Below are positions 1-6,889 of a stretch of 14,998 bases of DNA, one piece after another. Position numbers and translations under genes: made by a program. Source of the stretch: Candidatus Naiadarchaeum limnaeum (GTDB lineage: Archaea; Undinarchaeota; Undinarchaeia; Undinarchaeales; Naiadarchaeaceae); the NCBI GenBank assembly GCA_014189685.1, contig DVAB01000011.1:1-14998 (forward strand). Reading direction: 5' to 3'. Under the pieces are notes generated by a model. It saw only the letters and a list, made by a program, of their open reading frames with translations. It searched no databases and was not told the origin of the DNA. Numbering within the stretch: position 1 is the stretch's first letter; each line of letters starts with the position of its first letter.

Positions 1-620
1 AAAGCAAAAATTATACAGAAATTATTGAACCACGTGATTGCTTTACTTATTGGAAGAATTTAGAAGATGAGGTAAATCTAATATTTTCCGAATCATGTTC
101 TTTTGTCATAGATACTAGAAAGCACAGCGGCATTCTGAAAATTGAGATCATAGCTTTTGATCAAACATTGAGCGAAACTGCTACAGCTGAAAGAGTTTAT
201 ATTGTTGCAAATGAAGAAAAAATAGTTGAAAAAAACTTTACGTTTCAATTTTTAGATAGTAAAACGAAAAAATCAATTCCTTTTGTTTCATTATCTTATG
301 GCCCAAAAAGTCTTGAAACCGGAACTGTTAATTACTATTCATGGGCGCAGTTGCGTTCAGATGAGGAAGGAAAGCTATGGTTCGTGTTAAGCTCCAGAAC
401 AGCGCAATATGGATTCCTTGCACGAGCGCTTGGCTATACTGAAAAAACTTTTGCTATAGATACTACAAAAGATAATGTTGTTCAAATAATTTATCTTGAG
501 CCATTAAAATCAAAAAGACCTGCAGTACCATTTGAAAACATCGGAATACTGATAATTTTGTTAATTGCAATAGCAGTAGTGATAGTTATCCTTGGGGTAA
601 TTTATTTAGCTATGAGCTAA
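1..620 (+). CDS. C-terminal part of a membrane-anchored extracytoplasmic protein (5' partial)
   Basis: The reading frame is already open at base 3 and runs to TAA at 618-620, giving 205 residues of a protein that starts before the window. A TTG at 168 could be called as a start, but the frame upstream is open and protein-like, so the gene is better read as 5'-truncated by the window edge. The visible part is a mixed polar, beta-rich region with two early cysteines, then a 20-25 residue hydrophobic segment near the end (FENIGILIILLIAIAVVIVI) followed by only a few residues. This fits an ectodomain held by a C-terminal membrane anchor. I recognise no family. The middle (SIPFVSLSYGPKS, then a short turn and DEEGKLWF) could be a carboxypeptidase-regulatory or Ig-like beta-sandwich, but this is a guess. 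Two further small membrane protein genes follow on the same strand. Confidence 0.75.
   Translation, partial: SKNYTEIIEPRDCFTYWKNLEDEVNLIFSESCSFVIDTRKHSGILKIEIIAFDQTLSETATAERVYIVANEEKIVEKNFTFQFLDSKTKKSIPFVSLSYGPKSLETGTVNYYSWAQLRSDEEGKLWFVLSSRTAQYGFLARALGYTEKTFAIDTTKDNVVQIIYLEPLKSKRPAVPFENIGILIILLIAIAVVIVILGVIYLAMS
598..607 (+). promoter_or_regulatory. Possible TATA box for the 634 ORF
   Basis: An AT-rich stretch (taatttattt) lies about 30 bases before the ATG at 634, inside the end of the upstream gene. The spacing fits a nearly leaderless archaeal transcript. It is weak evidence because the whole region is AT-rich. Confidence 0.25.
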
Positions 621-633
621 CAAAGAAAAATTG

Positions 634-801
634 ATGGAAAAAATAACAAAAACAACCTTTTACAATGAAATAGAAAAGAATAAGAAAAAATCAATAGTAT
701 TGACAATTATTTTCTTTATAGGGACTTTCATATTCCTCGTGGCATTGGCAACTCCATTTCTTATTTTCTCAAAATATTTTGCAGCAACATTGAGATTTTG
801 A
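634..801 (+). CDS. 55-aa membrane protein resembling the N-terminus of HtpX
   Basis: An ATG at 634 opens a 55-codon frame ending in TGA at 799-801. The protein starts MEKITKTTFYNEIEKNKKKS and continues into one long hydrophobic segment of about 25 residues (IVLTIIFFIGTFIFLVALAT), then LIFSKYFAATLRF. The pattern TFY-x-EI-x-x-NKxKS followed by a hydrophobic stretch resembles the start of HtpX/M48 membrane metalloproteases. The second membrane segments and the HEXXH catalytic domain are absent: the frame stops and nothing protease-like follows. It could be a free-standing single-pass protein, a relic of htpX, or chance similarity in a short sequence. It begins 13 bases after the preceding gene, on the same strand. 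Confidence 0.5.
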   Translation: MEKITKTTFYNEIEKNKKKSIVLTIIFFIGTFIFLVALATPFLIFSKYFAATLRF

Positions 802-817
802 GGAGCATGTGAAAAAG

Positions 818-825
818 CTTATAAG
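818..825 (+). promoter_or_regulatory. Possible TATA box for the 848 gene
   Basis: CTTATAAG centred about 26 bases before the ATG at 848 is at the right spacing for a leaderless archaeal transcript. It lies in the short gap after the 634-801 ORF. Confidence 0.35.
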
Positions 826-847
826 AAGCGGAAAATTAATTTAAAAG

Positions 848-1051
848 ATGGGCAGAAGCACAATTCTAGAGATAACGAGTTTCGTATTGATAATTGCTGG
901 ATTGGGAATTTTCTTTTACCTGTATCCGCCTGATTTCAAGCAAATCCTAGTGGCAGCAGCTATACTTTTAATTGTGGTTGGAATTTTTGTTGGAATAGGA
1001 GGAGCGGTCGCTTCCATGCGGGCGCCTCAAAAGGGTACTCCCATGAGCTAA
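848..1051 (+). CDS. Small two-helix membrane protein, 67 aa
   Basis: The frame from ATG 848 to TAA 1051 encodes a 67-residue protein with two predicted membrane segments: roughly residues 8-26 (EITSFVLIIAGLGIFFYLY) and 31-55 (a run of I, L, V, A and G). A Pro-Pro-Asp-Phe turn lies between them, and the tail is short and basic (SMRAPQKGTPMS). I recognise no family. Glycine spacing in the second helix (GIFVGIGG) suggests close helix packing. It converges with the minus-strand gene ending at 1054, with only two bases between the stop codons. The function is unknown. Confidence 0.65.
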   Translation: MGRSTILEITSFVLIIAGLGIFFYLYPPDFKQILVAAAILLIVVGIFVGIGGAVASMRAPQKGTPMS

Positions 1052-1053
1052 TT

Positions 1054-1320
1054 CTACTTCCTGCACTTACAAGGAACACTTGTATTATTAATCACAACAT
1101 TAAAAATTGTCTCGCGCAGAGGCTCAGGAGTATATTTATCAGAAGTATTTATTCTCAAAACCAAATCAACCTTTCCGCCTTCCGGAAGCTCACAGGAGCA
1201 TTTAAACTCGTTCTTTTGAGAAGTTGTTGCGAATTCTAAAGTTCTGCTCATCATTATAATTAGAGAAATTCCTGCAATTACGAAAATTCCAATCAGGATT
1301 ATTTTTCCATCTATATTCAT
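1054..1320 (-). CDS. Single-pass protein with paired CxC motifs, 88 aa (paralogue of the next gene)
   Basis: The gene reads leftward from 1320 to 1054. A hydrophobic N-terminal segment (about residues 6-23, IILIGIFVIAGISLIIMM) is followed by a polar domain of about 60 residues. That domain opens with FKCSCELPEGG and closes with NNTSVPCKCRK, so two Cys-x-Cys motifs bracket it. The neighbour at 1317-1592 has the same layout (FTCSCEIPE ... YSVPCSC), and the pair looks like a tandem duplication. If exported, the four cysteines could form two disulfides; if cytoplasmic they could bind a metal. Two NxT sequons (INTS, NNTS) fit an outside location. Its start overlaps the upstream gene's stop by four bases, so the two are probably translated from one mRNA. 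No family is recognised. Confidence 0.7.
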   Translation of the reverse strand: MNIDGKIILIGIFVIAGISLIIMMSRTLEFATTSQKNEFKCSCELPEGGKVDLVLRINTSDKYTPEPLRETIFNVVINNTSVPCKCRK

Positions 1321-1592
1321 CTTATTAAGGATAGTTTAGTTTCGCAACTGCAGGGCACGCTGTAATTATAAACATTTAGTGTCAAATTCGTTGGCGCGAT
1401 AACTCCGGAGGGTAAATCGTCTCCTTGTACAATAACTGTAACTTTTTTGTTTCCAAGTTCGGGAATTTCGCAGCTGCATGTAAAGCGGTTTACAACTTCT
1501 TTTTTTGGGATAATTGCATATAGTGCCCCAATTAAAAGTATAGTTATAAACGCCAATATTACAATGTAAATTAATGGCTGACCTTCTGGCAT
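1317..1592 (-). CDS. Single-pass protein with paired CxC motifs, 91 aa (first of the pair)
   Basis: The gene reads leftward from 1592. An N-terminal hydrophobic segment (about residues 7-28, LIYIVILAFITILLIGALYAII) is followed by KK and a domain of about 60 residues. The domain opens with FTCSCEIPELG and ends with YNYSVPCSCE, matching the downstream paralogue motif for motif although the middles have diverged. NLT and NYS are possible N-glycosylation sequons, which fits an exported domain. It has its own TATA-like box about 24 bases upstream (1611-1622), back to back with the promoter of the MFS gene. The function is unknown. Confidence 0.7.
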   Translation of the reverse strand: MPEGQPLIYIVILAFITILLIGALYAIIPKKEVVNRFTCSCEIPELGNKKVTVIVQGDDLPSGVIAPTNLTLNVYNYSVPCSCETKLSLIR

Positions 1593-1610
1593 GGTTTCTT
1601 TTAGCTTTTT

Positions 1611-1622
1611 GTATTATTTAAC
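1611..1622 (-). promoter_or_regulatory. TATA box for the CxC gene pair
   Basis: On the minus strand GTTAAATAATAC lies about 24 bases before the ATG at 1592, giving a leaderless transcript. It sits next to the oppositely directed TATA box of the MFS gene, so the 60-base gap is a divergent promoter. Confidence 0.5.
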
Positions 1623-1633
1623 TATTTATATAG
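1622..1633 (+). promoter_or_regulatory. TATA box for the MFS transporter gene
   Basis: CTATTTATATAG is centred about 25 bases before the ATG at 1653. This is classic archaeal spacing for a leaderless mRNA, and there is no Shine-Dalgarno before that ATG. Confidence 0.6.
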
Positions 1634-1652
1634 GGAGTAATTATTTCATAGC

Positions 1653-2858
1653 ATGACTCGTGCTGTACGTCTAATCCGCGAATTTGTTGTTCTGAGCCAT
1701 ATTTTTGAAATTTCAATAATGTCTTTTATCGTTATTACTGCGATTGGAATTTTTGATATGATAATCCCTCTTTATGTTGAGGGCTTTGCTGAAAAAGTTG
1801 CACTTATCGGATTGATAGTTGCAATGCCATATATCGCTTCTATAATCGCTGAAATTCCAACTGGAATAATGGTAGATAAGTACGGAAGAAAAAGAGTTCT
1901 TTTAATTGCTTTGTTTGTATTTGGACTTGTTGGAATTTTGTATTACTTGTTTGCGAACAGCATAGCCATACTTGCGCTGCTTGGAATGCTTTTTGGAGTC
2001 ACGAGCGTTGCTTTTTGGATAGGCTCAGCAGTTCTTGTGAGAGATTATTCTCCAAAAGAGATGTTGGGGGAGAGTGAAGGAGTTTATTTGAGCATTTCAA
2101 GTATTGGCTGGATTATTGGCCCTATGATAGGAGGAATAATTGCATTTTACTTCAGCGATCAATTTAATTTTTTAATAATTGCGGCGCTTTTGTTTGCGAG
2201 TTTTGCTTACAGCTTTATTGTTTTAGTTGAGGCAAAAATAAAGAAAAAAAGGACTTATATGCGCATAAAAGCTCTTAAACTTTTTAGGGAATTTTACGAG
2301 ATGCACGAGCATGCGCTTCCACTTTATTTGCTCTCCTTATTTTTGAACGTTTGGATCGGAGTTGAATGGACATATACACAGCTTTCATTGCAGAACGTTT
2401 TTGGAATAAATGAATTGATTATTGGAGGCGTATTGGCAGGAATGATGCTGTCGGAAACACTGCTCTATTTCCCGGCAGGCTACATTATGGACAAAATTGG
2501 AAAAAGGTATATTATTTTGGCAGGATTTTTGCTTTTGTTTGGAGCTTCTTATTACGCATTTTTGTCTCAAACAGCCGCGCTTTTTGTTTTTATGCTCTTC
2601 CTAGCAGCAGGGGCAATTGGATGGGTATTTCCAGGAACAGAAGCTCTTTTAACAGAAATTACTCCTGCGCACAAAAGAGGGGAGATGACTGGAATTTTTG
2701 ATACCTCAAAAGATATTGGTTTAGTTGTGGGAATGCTTTTTGGAGGGGTTTTAGCAGATACAACCTTTAACTTAATGACTCCTTTCCTTTTAGTTACAGT
2801 CGTAGCTGTGCTTGGAGTAATATTTGGGTTAAAGCTTTGGACTGGTGCTATAAAATAA
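1653..2858 (+). CDS. Major facilitator superfamily transporter
   Basis: A 401-residue, very hydrophobic protein whose length and repeated hydrophobic segments fit the 12-helix MFS fold. The clearest marker is the loop between helices 2 and 3 at residues 71-81, GIMVDKYGRKR, which matches MFS motif A (G-x3-D-[RK]-x-G-R-[RK]-[RK]). A degenerate copy, GYIMDKIGKRY, lies at 276-286 in the second half, as expected from the internal 6+6 duplication. A basic cytoplasmic loop at about 194-220 (KIKKKRTYMRIK) separates the halves. The substrate cannot be read from the sequence; the general look is of a drug or small-molecule efflux protein. The start follows a TATA box by about 25 bases. Its stop directly abuts the purD stop on the other strand, so the two transcripts must overlap at their 3' ends. 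There is no sign that it belongs to the purine pathway. Confidence 0.9.
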   Translation: MTRAVRLIREFVVLSHIFEISIMSFIVITAIGIFDMIIPLYVEGFAEKVALIGLIVAMPYIASIIAEIPTGIMVDKYGRKRVLLIALFVFGLVGILYYLFANSIAILALLGMLFGVTSVAFWIGSAVLVRDYSPKEMLGESEGVYLSISSIGWIIGPMIGGIIAFYFSDQFNFLIIAALLFASFAYSFIVLVEAKIKKKRTYMRIKALKLFREFYEMHEHALPLYLLSLFLNVWIGVEWTYTQLSLQNVFGINELIIGGVLAGMMLSETLLYFPAGYIMDKIGKRYIILAGFLLLFGASYYAFLSQTAALFVFMLFLAAGAIGWVFPGTEALLTEITPAHKRGEMTGIFDTSKDIGLVVGMLFGGVLADTTFNLMTPFLLVTVVAVLGVIFGLKLWTGAIK

Positions 2859-4190
2859 TTAGCGCCCGCGAATTTTTATCATATGATGCACTCGTTTTTG
2901 CACTAACTTATCTGTTCCAATATCTTTTCTATAAAATAGTTTATCGCTTTTAACAGCTGAGATTGCACTCTCCGTCATCTTTTCTGCGCCGGAAATTGTT
3001 GTGTCAAATCCAACAACTCCAAATGAGCGCGATTTTGTTGTGGAAATTTTTCCATCATCCTCATTGACAGAGGCATAGTAAAGTTTTGCGCCTTTTTGTT
3101 TCACTAATGATTCATTAATTCCAACTTGCGCATCTGCTTCTGGATTATCCGGATAGCCTTTTGGAACTAAATATTTGCAAACAGAAGCCTTTTTTTCAAA
3201 ATCTGCATTAATTAATCGGCTTTCTAAAATTGAAAGGCAAATTGAATTGAAATCTGTTTTTAATATTGGCAAAACATTCATTGCCTCTGGATCTCCAAAG
3301 CGGACATTATATTCTAGAAGCTTTGGGCCATGGGCCGTGAGCATAAATCCGCCGTACAAAATTCCTTTGTAAATTATCCCATATTCTTTTTGCAATGCCT
3401 GAACAGAGCGCTCCATAATTTTTACAGCATCTTCCAAATCTTTTTTTTCGACAAAAGGTAGAAGATGATTTGAATCAGAATATGAACCCATTCCTCCTGT
3501 ATTTGGGCCTTCGTCATTTTCAAAAGCTCGCTTGTGATCTTGAACTAAAGGCATTGGAACAATTTTTCTACCATCTGTAAAAGCCTGCAGAGAAAATTCT
3601 TCGCCCTCCAATTTTTCCTCGAGAACAACTGTATTCATTCCACCAATTTGTTTTTCAACAATTTCATATGCATAATTGCGTACCTCTAAAAAATCTTTTA
3701 AATGCTCACCTTGGATTTTTACTCCTTTTCCTCCTGTTAATCCTGCAGGCTTTACAACTAATTCAGTATCAAATATCCTCATAGCCGTATCAATTTCGCG
3801 CACAGTATTGCATACAGCAAATTTTGGGATTCCATCTTTTACATATTTCTGCAAAAGATTCCTGCAAAATCCTTTATCACTTTCCAATCTTGCAGCGCCT
3901 TTTGTTGGCCCGCAGACTTTTATTCCGTTTTTAATTAAAATGTCTGCAACTCCTTGAGCTAAAGGCTCCTCTGGGCCGACAAAAACATAGTCTGGCCTTA
4001 TATGAAGAGCGAATTTTAAAACACTGTTTGGGTCCTTTATATCTCCAACTGAGAATTCTTTTGCTAGTTTTATAATTCCGGGGTTGCGCGCGGACATAAA
4101 AGCAAATAAATCAGCGCTTTTTGCTATGGATTCTGCTATTGCATGTTCGCGCGCTCCATTTCCGATTAATAATGCCTTAATTTTTTCCAT
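2859..4190 (-). CDS. purD: Phosphoribosylamine-glycine ligase (GAR synthetase)
   Basis: PurD joins phosphoribosylamine to glycine with ATP to give GAR, the second step of purine synthesis, in the cytoplasm. The 443 residues match the usual family length (about 420-440). The N-terminal motif LLIGNGAREHAIAES (residues 8-22) is the PurD form of the first nucleotide-like fold. The ATP-grasp core shows VVKPAGLTGGKGV (145-157), EEKLEGEEFS (191-200), QDHKRAFENDEGPNTGGMGSYS (217-238) and LLEYNVRFGDPE (291-302), which carries the Mg-binding Glu and Asn. The frame stays open upstream to an ATG at 4316, but that start would lie on the TATA box and add 42 residues translated from hairpins, so I place the start at 4190, right before the conserved motif. 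The leader holds three tandem hairpins. PurD is separated from purF by a small opposite-strand gene. Confidence 0.96.
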   Translation of the reverse strand: MEKIKALLIGNGAREHAIAESIAKSADLFAFMSARNPGIIKLAKEFSVGDIKDPNSVLKFALHIRPDYVFVGPEEPLAQGVADILIKNGIKVCGPTKGAARLESDKGFCRNLLQKYVKDGIPKFAVCNTVREIDTAMRIFDTELVVKPAGLTGGKGVKIQGEHLKDFLEVRNYAYEIVEKQIGGMNTVVLEEKLEGEEFSLQAFTDGRKIVPMPLVQDHKRAFENDEGPNTGGMGSYSDSNHLLPFVEKKDLEDAVKIMERSVQALQKEYGIIYKGILYGGFMLTAHGPKLLEYNVRFGDPEAMNVLPILKTDFNSICLSILESRLINADFEKKASVCKYLVPKGYPDNPEADAQVGINESLVKQKGAKLYYASVNEDDGKISTTKSRSFGVVGFDTTISGAEKMTESAISAVKSDKLFYRKDIGTDKLVQKRVHHMIKIRGR

Positions 4191-4210
4191 CTTTGAGCGC
4201 AAGCGAGACA

Positions 4211-4280
4211 ACGCGAAACCGAAGGTTTCGCGTGCGCAAAGGAATGAATTCCTTTGTGAGATGCGAGGAATCATGATTCC
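4211..4280. repeat. Three adjacent palindromes in the purD leader
   Basis: Three inverted repeats stand in a row. The first (4211-4233) has 10-bp perfect arms, ACGCGAAACC and GGTTTCGCGT, around a 3-base loop. The second (4237-4256) pairs CAAAGGAA with TTCCTTTG around a TGAA loop. The third (4267-4280) is the perfect 14-base palindrome GGAATCATGATTCC. They are joined by short GCG-rich spacers. The stretch is richer in GC than the surrounding intergenic DNA. It begins about 20 bases upstream of the purD ATG and lies within the predicted purD mRNA leader. It could be an RNA regulatory structure or a REP-like inserted repeat. Confidence 0.8.
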
Positions 4281-4302
4281 GAAGCACTTTCCCACTATGA
4301 AA

Positions 4303-4313
4303 GATTTAAATAG
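4303..4313. promoter_or_regulatory. Shared TATA-like box between purD and the small plus-strand gene
   Basis: GATTTAAATAG is almost palindromic. It lies about 30 bases before the plus-strand ATG at 4338, right for a leaderless mRNA. On the minus strand it would start purD transcription near 4282, giving a leader of roughly 90 bases that contains all three hairpins. Whether one or both directions are used cannot be told from the sequence. Confidence 0.5.
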
Positions 4314-4337
4314 CAAGATTATTTAACGCTTTGCATT

Positions 4338-4540
4338 ATGCGCGAAAAAATCAAAAATACAATCAGATATTTTGAGTATATGTTTTCAATTGCAGGAGTT
4401 ATAGTTGCGGTTTCAATTTACTACTATTGGAAAATTTTTGGCCAGCAGGAACTTATAAAAATATTTTGGGCTGGATAATTGGAGCAGGATTAATTGTCCC
4501 TCTTATAACTTTATTTATTCAGTGGAGAATTAAAAAATAA
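4338..4540 (+). pseudogene. Small two-TM protein gene, apparently frameshifted
   Basis: ATG at 4338 opens a frame that encodes MREKIKNTIRYFEYMFSIAG and a hydrophobic helix, and stops at TAA 4476-4478 after 46 codons. A neighbouring frame carries on past that stop with a convincing second helix, GWIIGAGLIVPLITLFIQW, then RIKK and TAA at 4538-4540. One missing base around the A4T5 run at about 4431-4440 would join them as ...YYYWKIFWPAGTYKNILGWIIGAGL..., a 67-residue, two-helix protein with basic ends. The likely causes are a true frameshift mutation, a base-calling error in the homopolymer, or less likely a programmed frameshift. It ends one base before the purF stop on the other strand. No family is recognised. 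Confidence 0.6.
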
Positions 4541-4541
4541 G

Positions 4542-6014
4542 TCAAACAGCTGCTTTTGCTTCTTTCCATTCTGAGCGCTCTTTATCCCTTGTGTCCCCAA
4601 GCAATTTTTTCTGCTCCTCAGAAACATCTGTAACATATTCTCCTGTCAAGCAGGCCATGCACAAATTGTTTCCAACTCCGATTGCATGCTTTAAGCGCTC
4701 AATTTCTTGATATGTAAGAGAATCCGCACCGATTTCTTTTCTGATTTCCTCAATTGTTTTTTCGCCTGCAATCAATTCTGTTTTGTTTGCAAAATCAATT
4801 GCATAGAAGCAGGGATATTTTATTGGAGGGCAGGTAACAACAAAATGAACTTCAGTTGCGCCAGCATTTCTAACCATATCAACAATTTTTCTGCTTGTTG
4901 TGCCACGCACAATTGAATCGTCGATTAAAATTACGCGCTTTCCTTTTATTTCGCGAACGACAGGATTTAATTTTATGCGGACTCCAAATTCGCGCTTTTT
5001 CTGATGGGGCATAATAAATGTGCGGCCAACATATCTGTTCTTAATTAATCCTTCTCTATATGGCAGGCCAACTGCTTGTGCAAAACTTACAGCAGCAGTT
5101 TTTGAGGTTTCAGGAACAGGGATAACAACATCTGCTTTTATTCCTTTTTTCTTCCAGATTTCTGCAAGCTCGTTCCCCAGATTTAAGCGAACCTCATAAA
5201 CTCCTTTGTTCTCGATAACAGAATCTGGGCGCGCAAAATAAACCCATTCAAACATACAGGCCCTTTTCTGCCCCCTTACAACAACTTTTGAATAGTATTG
5301 CATATTTTCATCAACAAGAATTGCTTCCCCCGGCTCCAAGTCTTTTATAATCCTGAATCCGAGCGTGTCAAGGGCAACGCTTTCAGAGGCAAATCCATAT
5401 GCGACAACTTTTCCATCAACAATTTTTTCCCCAAAAACCAGCGGGCGGATTGCATTCTGGTCCCTGAAAGCCAGAAGGCCCTTGTCCGCAACAACTGAAA
5501 CGCAGGAATATCCTCCGTTAATCTGCTGCATTGCATTTTTTAAAGCTTCAAAAACCTCATTCTCTGAGCAAGTGTCCTCTTTGCAAACTTTTTGTAACTC
5601 ACTTGCAAATAATCCAAGAATAACTTCAACATCATTGTTTGAGCGCATTCTTCTGTTGTGCTTTTTCAGCAATATTTGTTTTAATTGATTATAATTCACA
5701 AGATTTCCATTATGGCAAATTCCAATCCCAAATGGATTATAAGTGATAAATGGTTGGACATCTTTTTTTGGGTCGCTTCCTATAGTTGGATAGCGCACAT
5801 GTCCTATTCCAATTCTGCCTTTTAACTCAGAAAGATTTTGTTCGTTATAAAATTCGCTCACAAGCCCAATGCCTTTGTGCACATAAAATTCATTTCCATC
5901 AAAAGTTAAAATTCCGGTCCCATCTTGTCCGCGATGTTGTAGGGTGCTCAAAGAAACGTATAAATCATAAGCAACATTGCTGTCTCTAGAAATAAGTCCT
6001 ATAAAGCCGCACAT
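4542..6014 (-). CDS. purF: Amidophosphoribosyltransferase (iron-sulfur type)
   Basis: PurF is the committed step of purine synthesis: glutamine-derived ammonia displaces pyrophosphate from PRPP to give phosphoribosylamine. The protein is 490 residues. It starts MCGFIGL, so Cys2 becomes the N-terminal nucleophile after Met removal, with no propeptide. The class II glutaminase domain shows QHRGQDGTG (26-34), GHVRYPTIG (71-79) and CHNGNLVN (100-107). The PRPP loop is VILIDDSIVRGTTS (361-374). Cysteines at 253, 402, 452 and 455 (CMFEW, PCFY, LCMAC) match the four [4Fe-4S] ligands of the Bacillus-type enzyme. The mRNA probably starts near 6037 from a TATA box at 6060-6071. A purine-rich GGGGGAG lies three bases before the ATG and may act as a ribosome binding site. 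It sits 68 bases downstream of purQ. Confidence 0.97.
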   Translation of the reverse strand: MCGFIGLISRDSNVAYDLYVSLSTLQHRGQDGTGILTFDGNEFYVHKGIGLVSEFYNEQNLSELKGRIGIGHVRYPTIGSDPKKDVQPFITYNPFGIGICHNGNLVNYNQLKQILLKKHNRRMRSNNDVEVILGLFASELQKVCKEDTCSENEVFEALKNAMQQINGGYSCVSVVADKGLLAFRDQNAIRPLVFGEKIVDGKVVAYGFASESVALDTLGFRIIKDLEPGEAILVDENMQYYSKVVVRGQKRACMFEWVYFARPDSVIENKGVYEVRLNLGNELAEIWKKKGIKADVVIPVPETSKTAAVSFAQAVGLPYREGLIKNRYVGRTFIMPHQKKREFGVRIKLNPVVREIKGKRVILIDDSIVRGTTSRKIVDMVRNAGATEVHFVVTCPPIKYPCFYAIDFANKTELIAGEKTIEEIRKEIGADSLTYQEIERLKHAIGVGNNLCMACLTGEYVTDVSEEQKKLLGDTRDKERSEWKEAKAAV

Positions 6015-6017
6015 CTT

Positions 6018-6024
6018 CTCCCCC
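6018..6024 (-). promoter_or_regulatory. Purine-rich ribosome binding site of purF
   Basis: Minus-strand GGGGGAG lies three bases before the purF ATG. It is the clearest Shine-Dalgarno-like site in the window. This fits purF having a short leader while most other genes here look leaderless or coupled. Confidence 0.4.
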
Positions 6025-6059
6025 TAAATTTGCTTGCCATATTAGAATTTTGTTTTTTG

Positions 6060-6071
6060 TATTTAAATAAT
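6060..6071 (-). promoter_or_regulatory. TATA box for purF
   Basis: TTATTTAAATAC on the minus strand is centred about 51 bases before the purF ATG, directly after the purQ stop. It predicts a leader of about 25 bases and suggests that purF can be transcribed independently of purQ. Confidence 0.5.
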
Positions 6072-6082
6072 ATTGTATATAG

Positions 6083-6889
6083 TTAGAATTTTTTCTGCAA
6101 ATACTCAATAATAGATTCAAATATTACCATTCCATCCCCGCTTGCGCGATTATTTCGGTGAAAATCGTAGTGGTTAAAAGGATCCTGCACCCTTTCAGGG
6201 TGGGGCATCCAGCCAACGACATTTCCTCCCAAGTTGCAAATTCCTGCAATGTCAAAAGTCGTGCCGTTTGGATTGAAAGGATATTTTCCATTTGCAAATT
6301 CTCCTGCGGGAGTACAAAATCTGAAAACAATCTGATTATTTTCCTGCAATTCTTTCAAAGCTTGCTTATCTTTTCCAGGAACAAATAAAAGCCTTCCCTC
6401 TCCGTGCCCGTGCGCGAAATTTAAAACTTTTCCAATTTCAACATTTTCTGTAAAAGGTGTTTTGCGCAAATGCTTTACATAATTAAATCCTCCCTCGAAT
6501 TTTGAACTTGCGTTTGTTGTCAAAGCCGCTTCAATATTTCCAGGCAATAATCCTGCAGAGGTTAAAACCTGAAAGCCATTGCAGATTCCACCAATTATTT
6601 TTCCCTCATTCGCGAATTCGCGCACTTCTTTTTCCAATTTACTTTGCATTAAAGAGGCAAAAACAGCGCCTGAGCGGATATAATCGCCTGCTGAAAATCC
6701 TCCAGGGATAATTAAAGCTTGGTAATCAGATAATTTTCTCCGCCTTTCGCCTGAAGAATCGCCTGTCAATTGTTTTAGATGGACTTTTTCTGCAAAAACA
6801 TTTAAACGGCGGAATGCGCGCTCTGTTTCATCCTCGCAGTTTGTGCCTTCCATTCTTACGATACAAACTTTTATTTCTTCTTTTTTCAT
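6083..6889 (-). CDS. purQ: FGAM synthase, glutaminase subunit
   Basis: PurQ hydrolyses glutamine and passes ammonia to PurL in the PurS/PurL/PurQ complex that turns FGAR into FGAM. The 268 residues form a class I (triad) glutamine amidotransferase. The nucleophile elbow is GGICNGFQVLT with Cys103, and the other triad residues are His230 and Glu232 in WMPHPER. PGGFSAGDYIRSGA (62-75) and the HGHGEG segment (160-165) are typical of PurQ. It is somewhat longer than the bacterial subunits of about 225 residues, mainly through an insertion in the second half. Its ATG overlaps the TGA of the small membrane protein gene in a 4-base ATGA, so it is translationally coupled to that gene rather than directly to purL. 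Confidence 0.96.
   Translation of the reverse strand: MKKEEIKVCIVRMEGTNCEDETERAFRRLNVFAEKVHLKQLTGDSSGERRRKLSDYQALIIPGGFSAGDYIRSGAVFASLMQSKLEKEVREFANEGKIIGGICNGFQVLTSAGLLPGNIEAALTTNASSKFEGGFNYVKHLRKTPFTENVEIGKVLNFAHGHGEGRLLFVPGKDKQALKELQENNQIVFRFCTPAGEFANGKYPFNPNGTTFDIAGICNLGGNVVGWMPHPERVQDPFNHYDFHRNNRASGDGMVIFESIIEYLQKKF

Noticed and set aside
168-620. A complete gene starting at the TTG at 168
   Set aside because: The frame is open back to the window edge with protein-like sequence, so the true start is upstream of the window.
4191-4316. A 42-residue N-terminal extension of PurD starting at the ATG at 4316
   Set aside because: It would be translated through the three hairpins and start on the TATA-like box; the conserved PurD sequence begins only after the ATG at 4190.
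4084-4326. An 80-codon plus-strand frame opposite the start of purD
   Set aside because: It runs antisense to conserved PurD codons and owes part of its length to the palindromes; its composition is that of a shadow frame.
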